Shown: positions 33,473 to 42,294, counted from the first letter of the stretch. The stretch: DNA of 64,000 bases from CAKSQF01 sp051868045 (GCA_051868045.1 JBJDZN010000076.1:1-64000); one strand, 5' to 3'. Numbers and translations: made by a program. Notes: generated by a model not told the origin, from the sequence alone.

Positions 33473-34462
33473 ATGGCAAAAATCATCGGAAATTCTCTTC
33501 CGAATATTCCTTGGGAGGATAAGCCCACGGGTTGCAAGGAGCCGGTATGGCGGTACAGCGGCAATCCCATCATCGAGAGGCATCAGAATTTCAAAACCAA
33601 CAGTATCTTCAACAGTGCGGTGGTTCCCTACAAAGACGGCTTTGCCGGCGTGTTCCGTTGTGACGACAAGGCAGTCCGGATGAATCTGTTTGCCGGATTC
33701 TCATCCGACGGCATCCACTGGCAGATTGATGAGGAACCGATTCATCCGGTGGGCGACGATCCTGAGGTGACGCGGTTCGAATATCGCTACGATCCCCGTG
33801 TCTGCTATCTGGAAGGGCATTATTATGTGACCTGGTGCAACGGCTATCACGGTCCCACCATCGGTATTGCCTATACCGACGATTTCAAGACCTTCCATCA
33901 GTTGGAGAACGCCTTCCTGCCCTATAACCGCAACGGCGTCCTGTTCCCGAGAAAGATCGGCGGACTTTATACCATGCTGTCCCGCCCCTCCGATACCGGT
34001 CATACCCCCTTTGGGGATATTTACCTGTCCCAATCTCCCGATCTGACCTTCTGGGGCAAACACCGTCATGTGTTTGGTCCGGCTCCCTTTGATCAGTCGG
34101 CATGGCAGTGTACAAAAACCGGTGCAGGTCCCTGTCCCATCGAGACAGACGAGGGATGGCTGCTGATCTATCATGGAGTTATCACCACCTGCAACGGGTA
34201 TGTCTACCGCATGGGCTGTGCGATTCTCGATCTTGACAACCCCTCGGTCGTCAAGTACCGCACTCAGTTCTACATTCTTGGACCCGAAATGCCCTATGAG
34301 CAGTGCGGAGACGTGCCCAACGTCACCTTTCCCTGCGCCGCTTTGACCGACAGCGATACCGGCAGGATCGCCATCTACTACGGCTGTGCAGACACCGTCA
34401 CCGGGCTGGCATTCACCACGGTGGATGAACTGGTGAACTATACGAAGAAGTATTCCATGTAA
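33473..34462 (+). CDS. GH130-family glycoside phosphorylase (mannoside type)
   Basis: The 329-residue protein has a five-blade propeller with GH130 features: SIFNSAVVPYKDGFAGVFR, EYRYDPRVCYLEGHYYVTW with the likely general-acid Asp near residue 105, and YHGVITTCNGYVYRMGCAIL. GH130 enzymes use phosphate to cleave beta-mannosidic bonds and release mannose 1-phosphate, usually in the cytoplasm; no signal peptide is present. AGAAAGGA lies upstream of the chosen ATG. The sugar isomerase and a downstream GH76 gene also point to mannose-containing glycans. Exact specificity is uncertain. Confidence 0.85.
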   Translation: MAKIIGNSLPNIPWEDKPTGCKEPVWRYSGNPIIERHQNFKTNSIFNSAVVPYKDGFAGVFRCDDKAVRMNLFAGFSSDGIHWQIDEEPIHPVGDDPEVTRFEYRYDPRVCYLEGHYYVTWCNGYHGPTIGIAYTDDFKTFHQLENAFLPYNRNGVLFPRKIGGLYTMLSRPSDTGHTPFGDIYLSQSPDLTFWGKHRHVFGPAPFDQSAWQCTKTGAGPCPIETDEGWLLIYHGVITTCNGYVYRMGCAILDLDNPSVVKYRTQFYILGPEMPYEQCGDVPNVTFPCAALTDSDTGRIAIYYGCADTVTGLAFTTVDELVNYTKKYSM

Positions 34463-34482
34463 GGACAAAAGATCATGAATTT

Positions 34483-34518
34483 TCCCGAATCAAAACGGTG
34501 ATTCGGGAAGATTTTTTT
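34483..34518 (+). terminator. Terminator of the GH130 unit
   Basis: TCCCGAATCA pairs with TGATTCGGGA, followed by AGATTTTTTT. Confidence 0.85.
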
Positions 34519-34572
34519 GCCCGATTTCGAATAAATCGGAAAAATAAGGCAATCCTTTGTCCGACGGCGGAT

Positions 34573-34762
34573 ATTGTGCAGTTTGCCGATCCCGAATTTT
34601 GCTCTTAACAGGATCCGCTCCGAAAAGTCGGCATTATTGGGGCAAATCGTGTATTGTTGTGCAATTTGTCAAAAGCGGGTCTGGCTTCAAAATCGTTATT
34701 TACGCCGATATTTGGTCGATTCACACAAAAACAGTCTTGTATAATTGTGCTAGTTGCACAAT
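34573..34762. promoter_or_regulatory. Region with repeated ATTGTGCA half-sites
   Basis: The otherwise gene-free stretch 34519-34828 carries ATTGTGCA at 34573-34580, TTGTGCAAT at 34657-34665 and an inverted repeat ATTGTGC-TAGTT-GCACAAT at 34744-34762. Spacing is about 85 nt each. They lie upstream of the HPr-like gene and could be regulator sites. A -10-like TATAAT at 34739 overlaps the last one. Confidence 0.4.
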
Positions 34763-34828
34763 GGAATGACAAATTACCGATCAAAACTCGAGCAATACAG
34801 AGAATCGGAAAAATTTGTAAAAAACCTA

Positions 34829-34857
34829 TTGACTTTTCAAAAAGGAGGTGCTATACT
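34829..34857 (+). promoter_or_regulatory. Promoter of the HPr-like gene
   Basis: -35 TTGACT, a 17-bp spacer ending AGGTGC, and -10 TATACT. The spacer contains AAAGGAGG before an ATG at 34858 that opens a 22-codon frame; I read the element as a promoter because its -10 context matches others in the window. Confidence 0.65.
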
Positions 34858-34950
34858 ATGGGCGCAAACGAAAAGAGTCGGTCGGGTACGGTCGGCAGAA
34901 AAAATGAAATCCATCGTTTGACATAAAGATGAAAAGGAGATTTGAACAGT

Positions 34951-35187
34951 ATGATTTGCAACGGAAAGTATCTTTACAAGATCAATCTTGTAACGGGAAG
35001 CGATGTAGCTGAGTTTGTCAAGATTGCTTCGCACATTGACGGAAAGGTATGGCTGGTCTGCGGCGACAAGAGACTGTCTGCGAAGAGTATTCTGGGCGTA
35101 CACCTGGCGCGCATGGCTTGGAACGAGATCTATGTAGAATCCGAAAATGACTGCTTCTTTGAACTCCGGAAGTTCATTGAGGACTAA
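34951..35187 (+). CDS. HPr-like (Crh-like) protein lacking the active-site His
   Basis: The 78-residue protein has the size and fold pattern of HPr: VTGSDVAEFVKIASHIDG, then SAKSILGVHLA, where the Ser matches the regulatory Ser46 region (NAKSIMG in HPr). The segment that should carry the phosphorylatable His15 has none, so it cannot act as a normal PTS phosphocarrier. Like Crh, it may be a regulatory HPr homologue in catabolite control. GGAG lies upstream of the ATG. It is monocistronic, with a terminator after it. Confidence 0.7.
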   Translation: MICNGKYLYKINLVTGSDVAEFVKIASHIDGKVWLVCGDKRLSAKSILGVHLARMAWNEIYVESENDCFFELRKFIED

Positions 35188-35238
35188 GACGGTTCTCAGG
35201 ATCTGAAAATCACGGACAAATAGTCCGAATGGAATAGG

Positions 35239-35270
35239 AACGCACCCATCACGGCAGTGATGGGTGCGTT
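35239..35270. terminator. Terminator between convergent genes
   Basis: AACGCACCCATCAC pairs perfectly with its complement over a GGCA loop. A second small hairpin (GGCTCCCC/GGGGAGCC at 35323-35344) lies closer to pepC. Confidence 0.75.
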
Positions 35271-35393
35271 CGTTGCAATGTGGGACGGTCAGTATGGCGT
35301 CCTGTGGAGCGGCTGCGCCGTCGGCTCCCCGGAAGAGGGGAGCCTTTGCATTTGTTTTCTTCTGTCGATGGGGGTCCTTCAGCCTGAATCGGT

Positions 35394-36731
35394 TCAGTCC
35401 GCCAGCGATCCCATGGGGTCCCAGGGAAGCAGAACGGTGGGCTTTTCATCGAGAATCTTTGCCTTTTCCCCGAGATATTTTTTGTGAACGACCGCCTGGA
35501 AGACATATCGGTCGAACCAGGAGTCGGATGCCATGTGGTAGCCGCCGTTGGCACCGTCGGATCCCCAACTGTTCTCGATCTTCCAGCGGTTGGGCTTGCC
35601 GTCCTCCACGTTGACGCCGGTCAGAACCATGGCGTGATTCATCTGGGAAACGTGATAGTCCAGCGACTCCTCCTTGGTCATGGTAAAGTCAAAGCCCACG
35701 AGGGAAGGGTAGTCATAGGACTTGTCGTCCCATGCCTTCTTTTCTCCGTCACCGCACTTGCCGCAGTCAGAACCGAACCAGACAATCTCGCCGTCCTCCA
35801 ACTGCTTCTGTACCATTGCCTTGAACTCGTTCATCTCAAGATTCAGATAGCGGATTTCCTTGGCTCCGGCGATGTTGCCGAGATAAGCCACGGTGTAGAC
35901 CTTGTCAAAGGGCTTGTCTTTGGTGGGCGCATTGATGATGGACACATAGTCCTCCAGCATCTCGCCGATCATTTCCTTCCGGAAGGAATCGGGGGTGTAG
36001 CCCTTTTCCAGATGGTAGTTTCCGTCCTTGTCCACGTATTCAAAATCGAATTCCTTGGGCGGCAGAGTGTAGCACTGGCACAGGAAGGAGAAGGTCTTGT
36101 CCAGGACTTCTTTCCGCTTGTTCTCAACTTCGGCGGTATCGGCACCCGATGCGATCAGACGGCGCAGATCGCAGGCAACACGCTTTAAGTAGAAATTCAG
36201 GAACTGATTCAGTTTTCCCGTATTGGAAGACTGATAGGTTTCGGGCATGGCATCCTTTGGGACAATGCCGTATTTACGGACGATGTTCACGAACATATCC
36301 CACTGTCCGCCGTCATGAACCCCGGTCTGGAGGATGTAGTCCACCGTTCGGTCGCCGTCGGGCAGGGAGGCGGTGTCGATGATGGAGTCAAGGAAGTAGT
36401 TGATCCGCTCGAATTTGTCCCAGAATGCCAGATAGGACTGGGAAAGTTCGAATTTATCCAGATTCTTTTTCTTGGCGACGATTTCGCGCAGAACGTTGGT
36501 GGCGGCGAACAGCCAGCAGCGTCCGGAGGATTTCTGGTTGGTGGCGGACATGGTCTTGTTGTCTACCGAGAAGCGGAACTGCATTTTTTTCGCCTCAGTG
36601 GGATTGAATGCCAGCTCGGAAAGGTTGGTTTTGGAGAAAACATGGGTCATCGCCTGTTTGTGGGGGCAGGAGGTGTAGGACTCCTCGAAACCGGCTAGGG
36701 CATCGGGAGTAATCGGTCTTTGATTTTTCAT
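35394..36731 (-). CDS. pepC: Aminopeptidase C / bleomycin hydrolase (C1B cysteine peptidase)
   Basis: This cytosolic papain-fold aminopeptidase has 445 residues, the usual length. The catalytic Cys is in SSGRCWLFAA near residue 70, the His in MNHAMVLTG near 366 and the Asn in KIENSWGSDG near 388. Family hexamers trim peptides from the N-terminus. I start at the ATG that has AAGGAG 9 nt upstream; an in-frame GTG two codons earlier is too close to that site. It has its own promoter and is not in an operon. Confidence 0.95.
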   Translation of the reverse strand: MKNQRPITPDALAGFEESYTSCPHKQAMTHVFSKTNLSELAFNPTEAKKMQFRFSVDNKTMSATNQKSSGRCWLFAATNVLREIVAKKKNLDKFELSQSYLAFWDKFERINYFLDSIIDTASLPDGDRTVDYILQTGVHDGGQWDMFVNIVRKYGIVPKDAMPETYQSSNTGKLNQFLNFYLKRVACDLRRLIASGADTAEVENKRKEVLDKTFSFLCQCYTLPPKEFDFEYVDKDGNYHLEKGYTPDSFRKEMIGEMLEDYVSIINAPTKDKPFDKVYTVAYLGNIAGAKEIRYLNLEMNEFKAMVQKQLEDGEIVWFGSDCGKCGDGEKKAWDDKSYDYPSLVGFDFTMTKEESLDYHVSQMNHAMVLTGVNVEDGKPNRWKIENSWGSDGANGGYHMASDSWFDRYVFQAVVHKKYLGEKAKILDEKPTVLLPWDPMGSLAD

Positions 36732-36769
36732 CTTCACGGACTCCTTTCAAGTGCAAAACTGATGGCTCT

Positions 36770-36798
36770 ATTATAGATCATTTTTTTCCATCTGTAAA
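36770..36798 (-). promoter_or_regulatory. Promoter of pepC
   Basis: On the minus strand, -35 TTTACA, a 17-bp spacer and -10 TATAAT. Confidence 0.75.
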
Positions 36799-36861
36799 GC
36801 ACCTTTTCCAAAATTATCGACAAATTTTTCAGAATACTTTGAGAATAGCGAAAAATACGGC

Positions 36862-36890
36862 TTGACAAACCGAAAAATCCGATATACAAT
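36862..36890 (+). promoter_or_regulatory. Promoter of the second oxidoreductase gene
   Basis: -35 TTGACA, a 17-bp spacer and -10 TACAAT, about 50 nt before the start codon. Confidence 0.8.
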
Positions 36891-36938
36891 AGATTTACAG
36901 TACCTGCCGCAAATGGGCAGGAAACAGGAGGAAATGAT

Positions 36939-37907
36939 ATGATCAACGTTGCACTGATCAGCGCATGGCACGTTCATGCCGGCGAATATTTCAATCGAAT
37001 CAACAATCATCCCGAGGCGAAAATCACCGCAGTCTGGGATGAGAACCCCAAACGGGGCAGAGAGTGGGCGGCAAAGGGAAATGCCACCTTCTATGAGGAC
37101 TACGACGCCCTGCTTGCCGATCCGTCCATCGACGCAGTGGTCATCACCTCGCCCACCAATCTTCATTGCGAACTGATGGTCAAGGCTGCAAAAGCAGGCA
37201 AGCATATCTTCACCGAAAAGGTGGTTGCCATTACCCCTGAGGAGGCAAGAAAAATCCGGAAAGCGGTCAATGAATCCTGCGTTCACTTTACCATCTGCTT
37301 TCCCCATGAGGCGGAGCGGCAGTTCCTGGCAATCCGGCAGATCATCGACTCCGGATGTTTGGGCAAGATTACCTATGCCAAATTCCGCAAGGCGCACACC
37401 GGTTCCATTGACAACTGGCTGCCTCCTCATTTCTACGATAAAGAAATGTGCGGCGGCGGTGCCATGATGGATCTGGGAGCCCATCCCATGTACCTGCTGC
37501 CCTGGATTCTGGGCAAGCCCCTGAGCGTTTCTTCCATCTTTACCGACATGACCAACCGCGGGGTTGAGGACAATGCCGTGTCGGTGATTGAGTTCGAGGG
37601 CGGTGCAATCGGCGTCTCCGAGACGGGATTCGTATCCTGGGGCAATCCTCTGGTCTTCGAGATCAGCGGAACCGACGGCTGGCTCCTCATGACCGACGGA
37701 GATGTCAAGTATCACACCCGCACCTCGGGTGACTGGATCATCCCCGAGCTTCCGGCTCCCGGAAAACATCCCATCGACTACTTCGTGGACAGTGTGGTAA
37801 ATAACACGCCCAATACCCTCTATACCATCGACGAGGCAGTGGCTCTGACCGATCTTATGGATGCGGCATATCGGTCCGCCGAAAAGGGAACAAGAGAGAA
37901 CGTATAA
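36939..37907 (+). CDS. Gfo/Idh/MocA-family oxidoreductase (second)
   Basis: The 322-residue protein is a NAD(P)-dependent oxidoreductase with an N-terminal Rossmann domain. The usual GxGxxG is replaced by ALISAWHVHAGEY, and the signature EKP is EKV (IFTEKVVAITPEEARK), so it belongs to a divergent subgroup. GGGAMMDLGAHPMYLLPW near residue 170 keeps the catalytic His region. GGAGG precedes the ATG. The altered nucleotide motif leaves open whether it binds cofactor normally. It is alone in its transcription unit. Confidence 0.82.
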   Translation: MINVALISAWHVHAGEYFNRINNHPEAKITAVWDENPKRGREWAAKGNATFYEDYDALLADPSIDAVVITSPTNLHCELMVKAAKAGKHIFTEKVVAITPEEARKIRKAVNESCVHFTICFPHEAERQFLAIRQIIDSGCLGKITYAKFRKAHTGSIDNWLPPHFYDKEMCGGGAMMDLGAHPMYLLPWILGKPLSVSSIFTDMTNRGVEDNAVSVIEFEGGAIGVSETGFVSWGNPLVFEISGTDGWLLMTDGDVKYHTRTSGDWIIPELPAPGKHPIDYFVDSVVNNTPNTLYTIDEAVALTDLMDAAYRSAEKGTRENV

Positions 37908-37983
37908 CCCTTGATTGTGAAAAATGCACAAAAATGAAGGCTGTATTTTGTACGCTGATCAGACAAAAAGTTCAAAAAAACTC

Positions 37984-38012
37984 TTGACTTTCCGAAAAAG
38001 TTGAGTTATAAT
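37984..38012 (+). promoter_or_regulatory. Orphan strong promoter
   Basis: -35 TTGACT, a 17-bp spacer and -10 TATAAT. No coding frame follows on this strand before two hairpins. Confidence 0.75.
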
Positions 38013-38018
38013 AAAAGC

Positions 38019-38226
38019 GTAAGAAGGTTCAATCGAACCGACGGCGGGAGTTTTTTTCATTTTCCTCCCCCGCTCCTTTCATTTTCTTTCCTTTCCGGAC
38101 ATCCCCCTGCGGTAACCCGCAGGGGGATGTTTGGAGTTGTTGGAGCAGAGCCGTGCGGTCAAAATGCCCGCTTATGAAGTCCCGATAATAAAAAATCGGA
38201 GGTGGTTTCCCATCCTCCGATTTTTT
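38019..38226 (+). ncRNA. Candidate small RNA (unknown)
   Basis: From the predicted transcript start after a strong promoter, the sequence has a small stem (GGTTC/GAACC), a 47-nt stretch that is almost all pyrimidine, a strong GC hairpin (CATCCCCCTGCGG with its complement, 38100-38129) and a final hairpin with T-run (38190-38226). There is no ORF with a ribosome site. It would give an RNA of about 115 or 208 nt. I cannot match it to a known RNA family. Confidence 0.4.
38190..38226. terminator. Bidirectional terminator
   Basis: AAAAAATCGGAGG pairs with CCTCCGATTTTTT. It can end the large CotH gene on the minus strand and the candidate small RNA on the plus strand. Confidence 0.85.
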
Positions 38227-38236
38227 GCGTTAAGTT

Positions 38237-40819
38237 TTATTTTGCAATCAGCATGGGCTGATCGTTGACGACCGTCCACCCACACAGATCAGATGCCGAC
38301 AGTCCTGCCTCGGATGCCACGCTGCTCAGACTTCCGTTCAGCGCATTGACCGCCGTCTGCGCACCGCTTCTGCTGCGGTCAACAGAGGTTTCCTCCCGAT
38401 CCAGCCGGACATCGGCAGTGCCGTTGTCAATGTCGTTGGCATAGAAATTGGCGGAAAACGTGCCGTTACGGTCGGCATACCAGACATTGATGGGACCGGT
38501 CAGACTGGGTGACGAGAGGCTGCCTCCGAAGTAGCATCCCGAAATCACGGCAGATGCCTGATTGGATGCGGTGATGCCACCGGCATTTCCGCCGGTGGAA
38601 ACTACCTCTACAAAGGAAATGCAGTTGACCAGAACTCCGCCGGTACGGACACTTCGGCAGAGTCCGGCGGTAATGCCGCTGTTCTGAACCCTGCCCTTTG
38701 CCACCACATTGAAGACCTTTCCCGTCAGGTAGGGGAAGATACTGCTGTCGGTGCCGGTGATGTCAACCGTGATGCTGTGTCCGGCTCCGTTATAGGTTCC
38801 GGCAAAGGTGCAGCCGGAACCCATTCCCGTATACCCCTTGACGCCGGTCATGTCGATGTCGGCGGTCTGGATAAAGGTTTTCCCACTGAAGGTCTGACCG
38901 GAAAGGACGCAGGCGGTGAAATTCAGAAAATCTGCGGCAGAGGTGACCTTGTAGGGATCCTGTGCGGTGCCGCTGCCTGTAAGGGTCAGTTCACCGGTGA
39001 AAGAAAAGGTCGGGGCATTCCAGTATTCATCCAGCCAGTCGATGCGGTTCGCCATCCAGTTTGCATAGTATTCGTAATGCTCCTTGTAGGAACTCAGGGC
39101 ACGGATGACGGCGGTCTCACGGTTGATCTTCTGACCGAAGATGGGCCAACGCTCGAAATTGCGGCAGTAGGAGTTGTAGCCCGCTTCTGCCTGGGCACGG
39201 ATCATATCGGGGATCGTGTCGATCTGCCCCTTCAGCTCGTTCCAACGGGCGGTGATTTTTGCCTTGAACCATCCGTACTGTAATAAGGTTTTGAACCACG
39301 TGTTGGTGATGCCGGCACGGAGATCGTAATAGTTTTCGCAGCCCTCGTCGGCATTTCCGCCCGATTGGTCAAAGTCCCAGATGGGACCGAAGGTCAGCTT
39401 GCCGTCCTTGTCCTTGTACATGTAGAAGGAATCCCATCCGGCATCCAGATTCTTGAAAAGCTCCTCCACCAGATAGGTGTCAACCACCGAATCCATGTCG
39501 ATGAGCTGCTCGATCGTCGCCTGATCGCCGCTTTGGACGGCATACCAGCATTGCCATAGATAATCCTCGATGTATGCACACTGACGGTTGAACAGATTGG
39601 CGTCGGTGGACAGATCGGAAATGATCTGATACTTGGTTCCGTTGACAACGAAGTAGGGGTCCTCCGCATAGCCTGACAACTCGATCAGGTAGCCTCTCTG
39701 ATCGGGTTCTGCCTCAATATCGTCGTTGATGTTGACCCGATACTCGTTGACCTGATTCTGCTCGCAGAGCAGGAAAACGCCCCGGTATTCGCCGTTCAGG
39801 TAGACTTCCACGCTCCTTGCGGCGGAATTCCATGCGATGCCCGACAGACTTCTGGCAAAATTCAGGGTGGTGTAGTTGCGCAGCAATGCCTGATCGCAGT
39901 GATCGGCAAGCAGGGTCCATACCTTGCACTTTCCGTTGCCCTCACCCAGAAGATTAACCTTTTGGGACAGCTTGATCTTGTAGGGGACCTTACCGTTCGG
40001 TGCCTGGGAACTCCAGGTGTAGTTACCCCGTCCCCGGATCTCCATGGCGAGGTTGTCGATCAGATACTGGTCCTCGGTGTTCAGAACCGAGATCGTTCCT
40101 TCAATGTAGACTTCCTTGGAGGTGATGGCGGCACCGTTTTTAGTGGTCAGATAGAGGATAGGCAGTTCCAGGGCGTCGATTTCGAAATTGGCAACCAGAT
40201 TCTGATTTTCGGTAAAACTCTCCCCACTGCGGGTGGCGGACTGTACGCCGTCGCTCCAGCCGGTGAACTTATAGCCCAGCTTGGGGGTGGCGGTTACCGA
40301 GGAGGTTGTGGACTGTCCGTATCGGATGGTCTGGTTTACCGTGCCCGACAGCGTTCCCCAAAGGGAATTGTTGACGCTGTATTTCACCGTGACTGCCGTT
40401 CCGACGGCAGGCTCCTGTACGGTTGGCTTCTCCGATGTGGTGGTGACGGGAGTCGTGACGGTCACTTTCTGCGTGGTTGCCGCAGGTGAGGTTGCCGCAG
40501 ATGAAGTTCCTTCGGGCGTGGTTCCTTCGGGCGCGGTGGTGATCGCAGGAGTTGTCGTAATGGACGGAACGGGAGTCGTCTGTGTGGAGGCTTTCGTCGG
40601 AACCGTTGACTCTGCCGTTTGACTTTCCCTTGTGGAGGGCTGGGACGTGGAATCCGTCGTGCTGCTTATTGTGGGATTCTGACTGTCCGTAAGGACGGTT
40701 GACTGTGCGGTCTGATTGTCCTCTGTGCCTGCCGTCTCTTTAGGTGAGCATCCGAAGAGGGTGAGCGACAGAAGGAGTCCCAGACCGAGAAAAAACAGGG
40801 GTTGGAATCGTTTCATCAT
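38237..40819 (-). CDS. Large CotH lipoprotein with InlB-like repeat and beta-rich tail
   Basis: The 860-residue lipoprotein (LTLFGC, Cys24) has a Thr/Ser/Pro-rich linker to about 150, an InlB/Listeria-Bacteroides-type repeat (about 155-225, with GYKFTGWSDGV), a CotH domain (about 230-610: MEIRGRGNYTW, FGPIWDFDQSGGN) and a C-terminal beta-helix-like region (GTYNGAGHSITVDI, GGNAGGITASNQ). It is most likely surface-anchored and may phosphorylate or bind an external partner. AAAGG lies 9 nt before the ATG. A leader hairpin with T-run precedes the gene. It is paralogous to the gene at 42500. Confidence 0.85.
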   Translation of the reverse strand: MMKRFQPLFFLGLGLLLSLTLFGCSPKETAGTEDNQTAQSTVLTDSQNPTISSTTDSTSQPSTRESQTAESTVPTKASTQTTPVPSITTTPAITTAPEGTTPEGTSSAATSPAATTQKVTVTTPVTTTSEKPTVQEPAVGTAVTVKYSVNNSLWGTLSGTVNQTIRYGQSTTSSVTATPKLGYKFTGWSDGVQSATRSGESFTENQNLVANFEIDALELPILYLTTKNGAAITSKEVYIEGTISVLNTEDQYLIDNLAMEIRGRGNYTWSSQAPNGKVPYKIKLSQKVNLLGEGNGKCKVWTLLADHCDQALLRNYTTLNFARSLSGIAWNSAARSVEVYLNGEYRGVFLLCEQNQVNEYRVNINDDIEAEPDQRGYLIELSGYAEDPYFVVNGTKYQIISDLSTDANLFNRQCAYIEDYLWQCWYAVQSGDQATIEQLIDMDSVVDTYLVEELFKNLDAGWDSFYMYKDKDGKLTFGPIWDFDQSGGNADEGCENYYDLRAGITNTWFKTLLQYGWFKAKITARWNELKGQIDTIPDMIRAQAEAGYNSYCRNFERWPIFGQKINRETAVIRALSSYKEHYEYYANWMANRIDWLDEYWNAPTFSFTGELTLTGSGTAQDPYKVTSAADFLNFTACVLSGQTFSGKTFIQTADIDMTGVKGYTGMGSGCTFAGTYNGAGHSITVDITGTDSSIFPYLTGKVFNVVAKGRVQNSGITAGLCRSVRTGGVLVNCISFVEVVSTGGNAGGITASNQASAVISGCYFGGSLSSPSLTGPINVWYADRNGTFSANFYANDIDNGTADVRLDREETSVDRSRSGAQTAVNALNGSLSSVASEAGLSASDLCGWTVVNDQPMLIAK

Positions 40820-40841
40820 GTGACTGTGCCTTTCTGCGTAA

Positions 40842-40874
40842 AAAATGGAGTTAACCTATTGCTAACTCCATTTT
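40842..40874 (-). promoter_or_regulatory. Leader hairpin upstream of the large CotH gene (possible attenuator)
   Basis: AAAATGGAGTTA pairs with TAACTCCATTTT about 25 nt before the CotH start. In minus-strand reading the stem runs into TTTTTTA, so it looks like an intrinsic terminator inside the leader. A -10-like TAAAAT overlaps its upstream arm, so it could instead be an operator. Confidence 0.45.
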
Positions 40875-40965
40875 AACATATTGATATGAACATTTTATGA
40901 ATGATCGGCGGGATTTGGAAAAAACTGTTCTTTTTGCGCCGGTTTATTACCGAAGATAATGCCCT

Positions 40966-42294
40966 TTATTCCTGTTCGGGGGCGTATTTCTTCAGATAAT
41001 TGCTGACGGTGGTGTTTTCCGTAAAACGAACGGTGCGAAGGGAGGTACTCCAGTACTTGAGGATGTTTTCATAGGAGTCGTTTGCAAGATCGGGAGCCTT
41101 GGCATTTGCACTGTAAAGTCCCCAGTTTCCGAGATTTCCACGTCCGACCTTATAGGTCCACATGGTCCGTGAGATGCCTGCCTCGCAGTATGCCTCGTAG
41201 GCGTATTTCTGATTCTCGTCCCCGTTGTTGAACTCACCCACATAGATTGCAACGCCGTACTTTTCTTGTACGGCTTTCAGCTCTGCAACCCGGTAATCAA
41301 TCATATCTTTGGAGGTATCGTACAGATGGAGCTGATAAAGCATATTCTCCCAGCCGTAGTCGGCGGGATTTGGCAGACAGGCGGTGGACCAGATTCCCTC
41401 CACTGAGATGACGTGGACGGGATCCACCTGTCGGATCGCCTTGTAAAGCAGGTCGTAGATTTCATTCGTCAGTCGGATTGCCTCGGCGGAGCCGGCGGAG
41501 GGTGCCTCATTTCCGTCGTTGTTCATGGGTTCGTTGAGCAGATCGTATGCGGCGACCGCACTGCTGTCCTTGTATCGCTCGGCGATGGCGGTCCAGAGCC
41601 TGACTGTGGCAGCTTTGGCATCCTCATCGGTGTAAAGCCCGCATCTGCCGATGGAGCCGCAGCAGTGATTGGTGGACTGACCGCCGGGCGCACCGTGAAG
41701 ATCAAGAATGACGTAGATGCCGTACGTCTCGCACCATGAAAGCAGTCGGTCAATGACCTGAAATCCCAATATTTCATCGGGATTTTCCGATAAAAAGCTG
41801 CCGTCCTCGTTCATGAAATTGCGGTACCAGAAGGGAAGGCGGACACAGTTGCAGCCCAGAGCGGCGATTTTTTTAATGTCATCCTCGCAGATGTAATTTT
41901 CGGCGTAGCTTTCAAAGAGTGCCGCCGCCTTTTCCGCCCCGAATCGGGATTCCAGAAGGGTCCATGAGTCCAGATTGCACTCCGAACCGTCCACCGGACA
42001 CATCCAGCTTTCCTGAATCAGCCAGCCGCCCAGATTGACCCCGTGGAGAACAACGGTTTTGCCGTTGGCATCGGTCAACTGACCGTTTTCAACCCGCAGC
42101 AGAGAAAGGGAACCCTCTCCGGACTTTGTCGGAAGGGGATTTTCTGCTGCACTGCTGCTGATACTGCTGCCGGTATCTGACGTTTCCTGCCGATTCTCGG
42201 TTTGATTTGCACCTGTGCCGCCCGAACAGCCTGCCAGGAGCAGGGGAAAAGTCAGAAGAAGGGATAAAATTTTGCCTGTTTTTTGGCGTTTCAT
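40966..42294 (-). CDS. GH5-family beta-glycanase lipoprotein
   Basis: The 442-residue exported lipoprotein (LLLAGC, Cys23) has a short Ser/Gln linker and a GH5 barrel from about residue 70. Family features are LHGVNLGGWLIQE, the acid/base Glu in YDLLNEPMN near 235 and the nucleophile Glu in IYVGEFNNG near 340. GVNLGGWL is typical of exo-beta-1,3-glucanase and related endoglucanase branches. GGGAGG precedes the ATG. It lies between two CotH genes but has its own promoter, so any joint role is inferred. Confidence 0.9.
   Translation of the reverse strand: MKRQKTGKILSLLLTFPLLLAGCSGGTGANQTENRQETSDTGSSISSSAAENPLPTKSGEGSLSLLRVENGQLTDANGKTVVLHGVNLGGWLIQESWMCPVDGSECNLDSWTLLESRFGAEKAAALFESYAENYICEDDIKKIAALGCNCVRLPFWYRNFMNEDGSFLSENPDEILGFQVIDRLLSWCETYGIYVILDLHGAPGGQSTNHCCGSIGRCGLYTDEDAKAATVRLWTAIAERYKDSSAVAAYDLLNEPMNNDGNEAPSAGSAEAIRLTNEIYDLLYKAIRQVDPVHVISVEGIWSTACLPNPADYGWENMLYQLHLYDTSKDMIDYRVAELKAVQEKYGVAIYVGEFNNGDENQKYAYEAYCEAGISRTMWTYKVGRGNLGNWGLYSANAKAPDLANDSYENILKYWSTSLRTVRFTENTTVSNYLKKYAPEQE

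Noticed and set aside
34858..34926. 22-codon ORF with AAAGGAGG before it
   Set aside because: The ribosome-like sequence lies in the spacer of a promoter whose -10 directly precedes the ATG, so the transcript would start after it.
41413..41739. Plus-strand frame opposite the GH5 gene
   Set aside because: It is antisense to a catalytic region of a clear GH5 enzyme and has no ribosome site.
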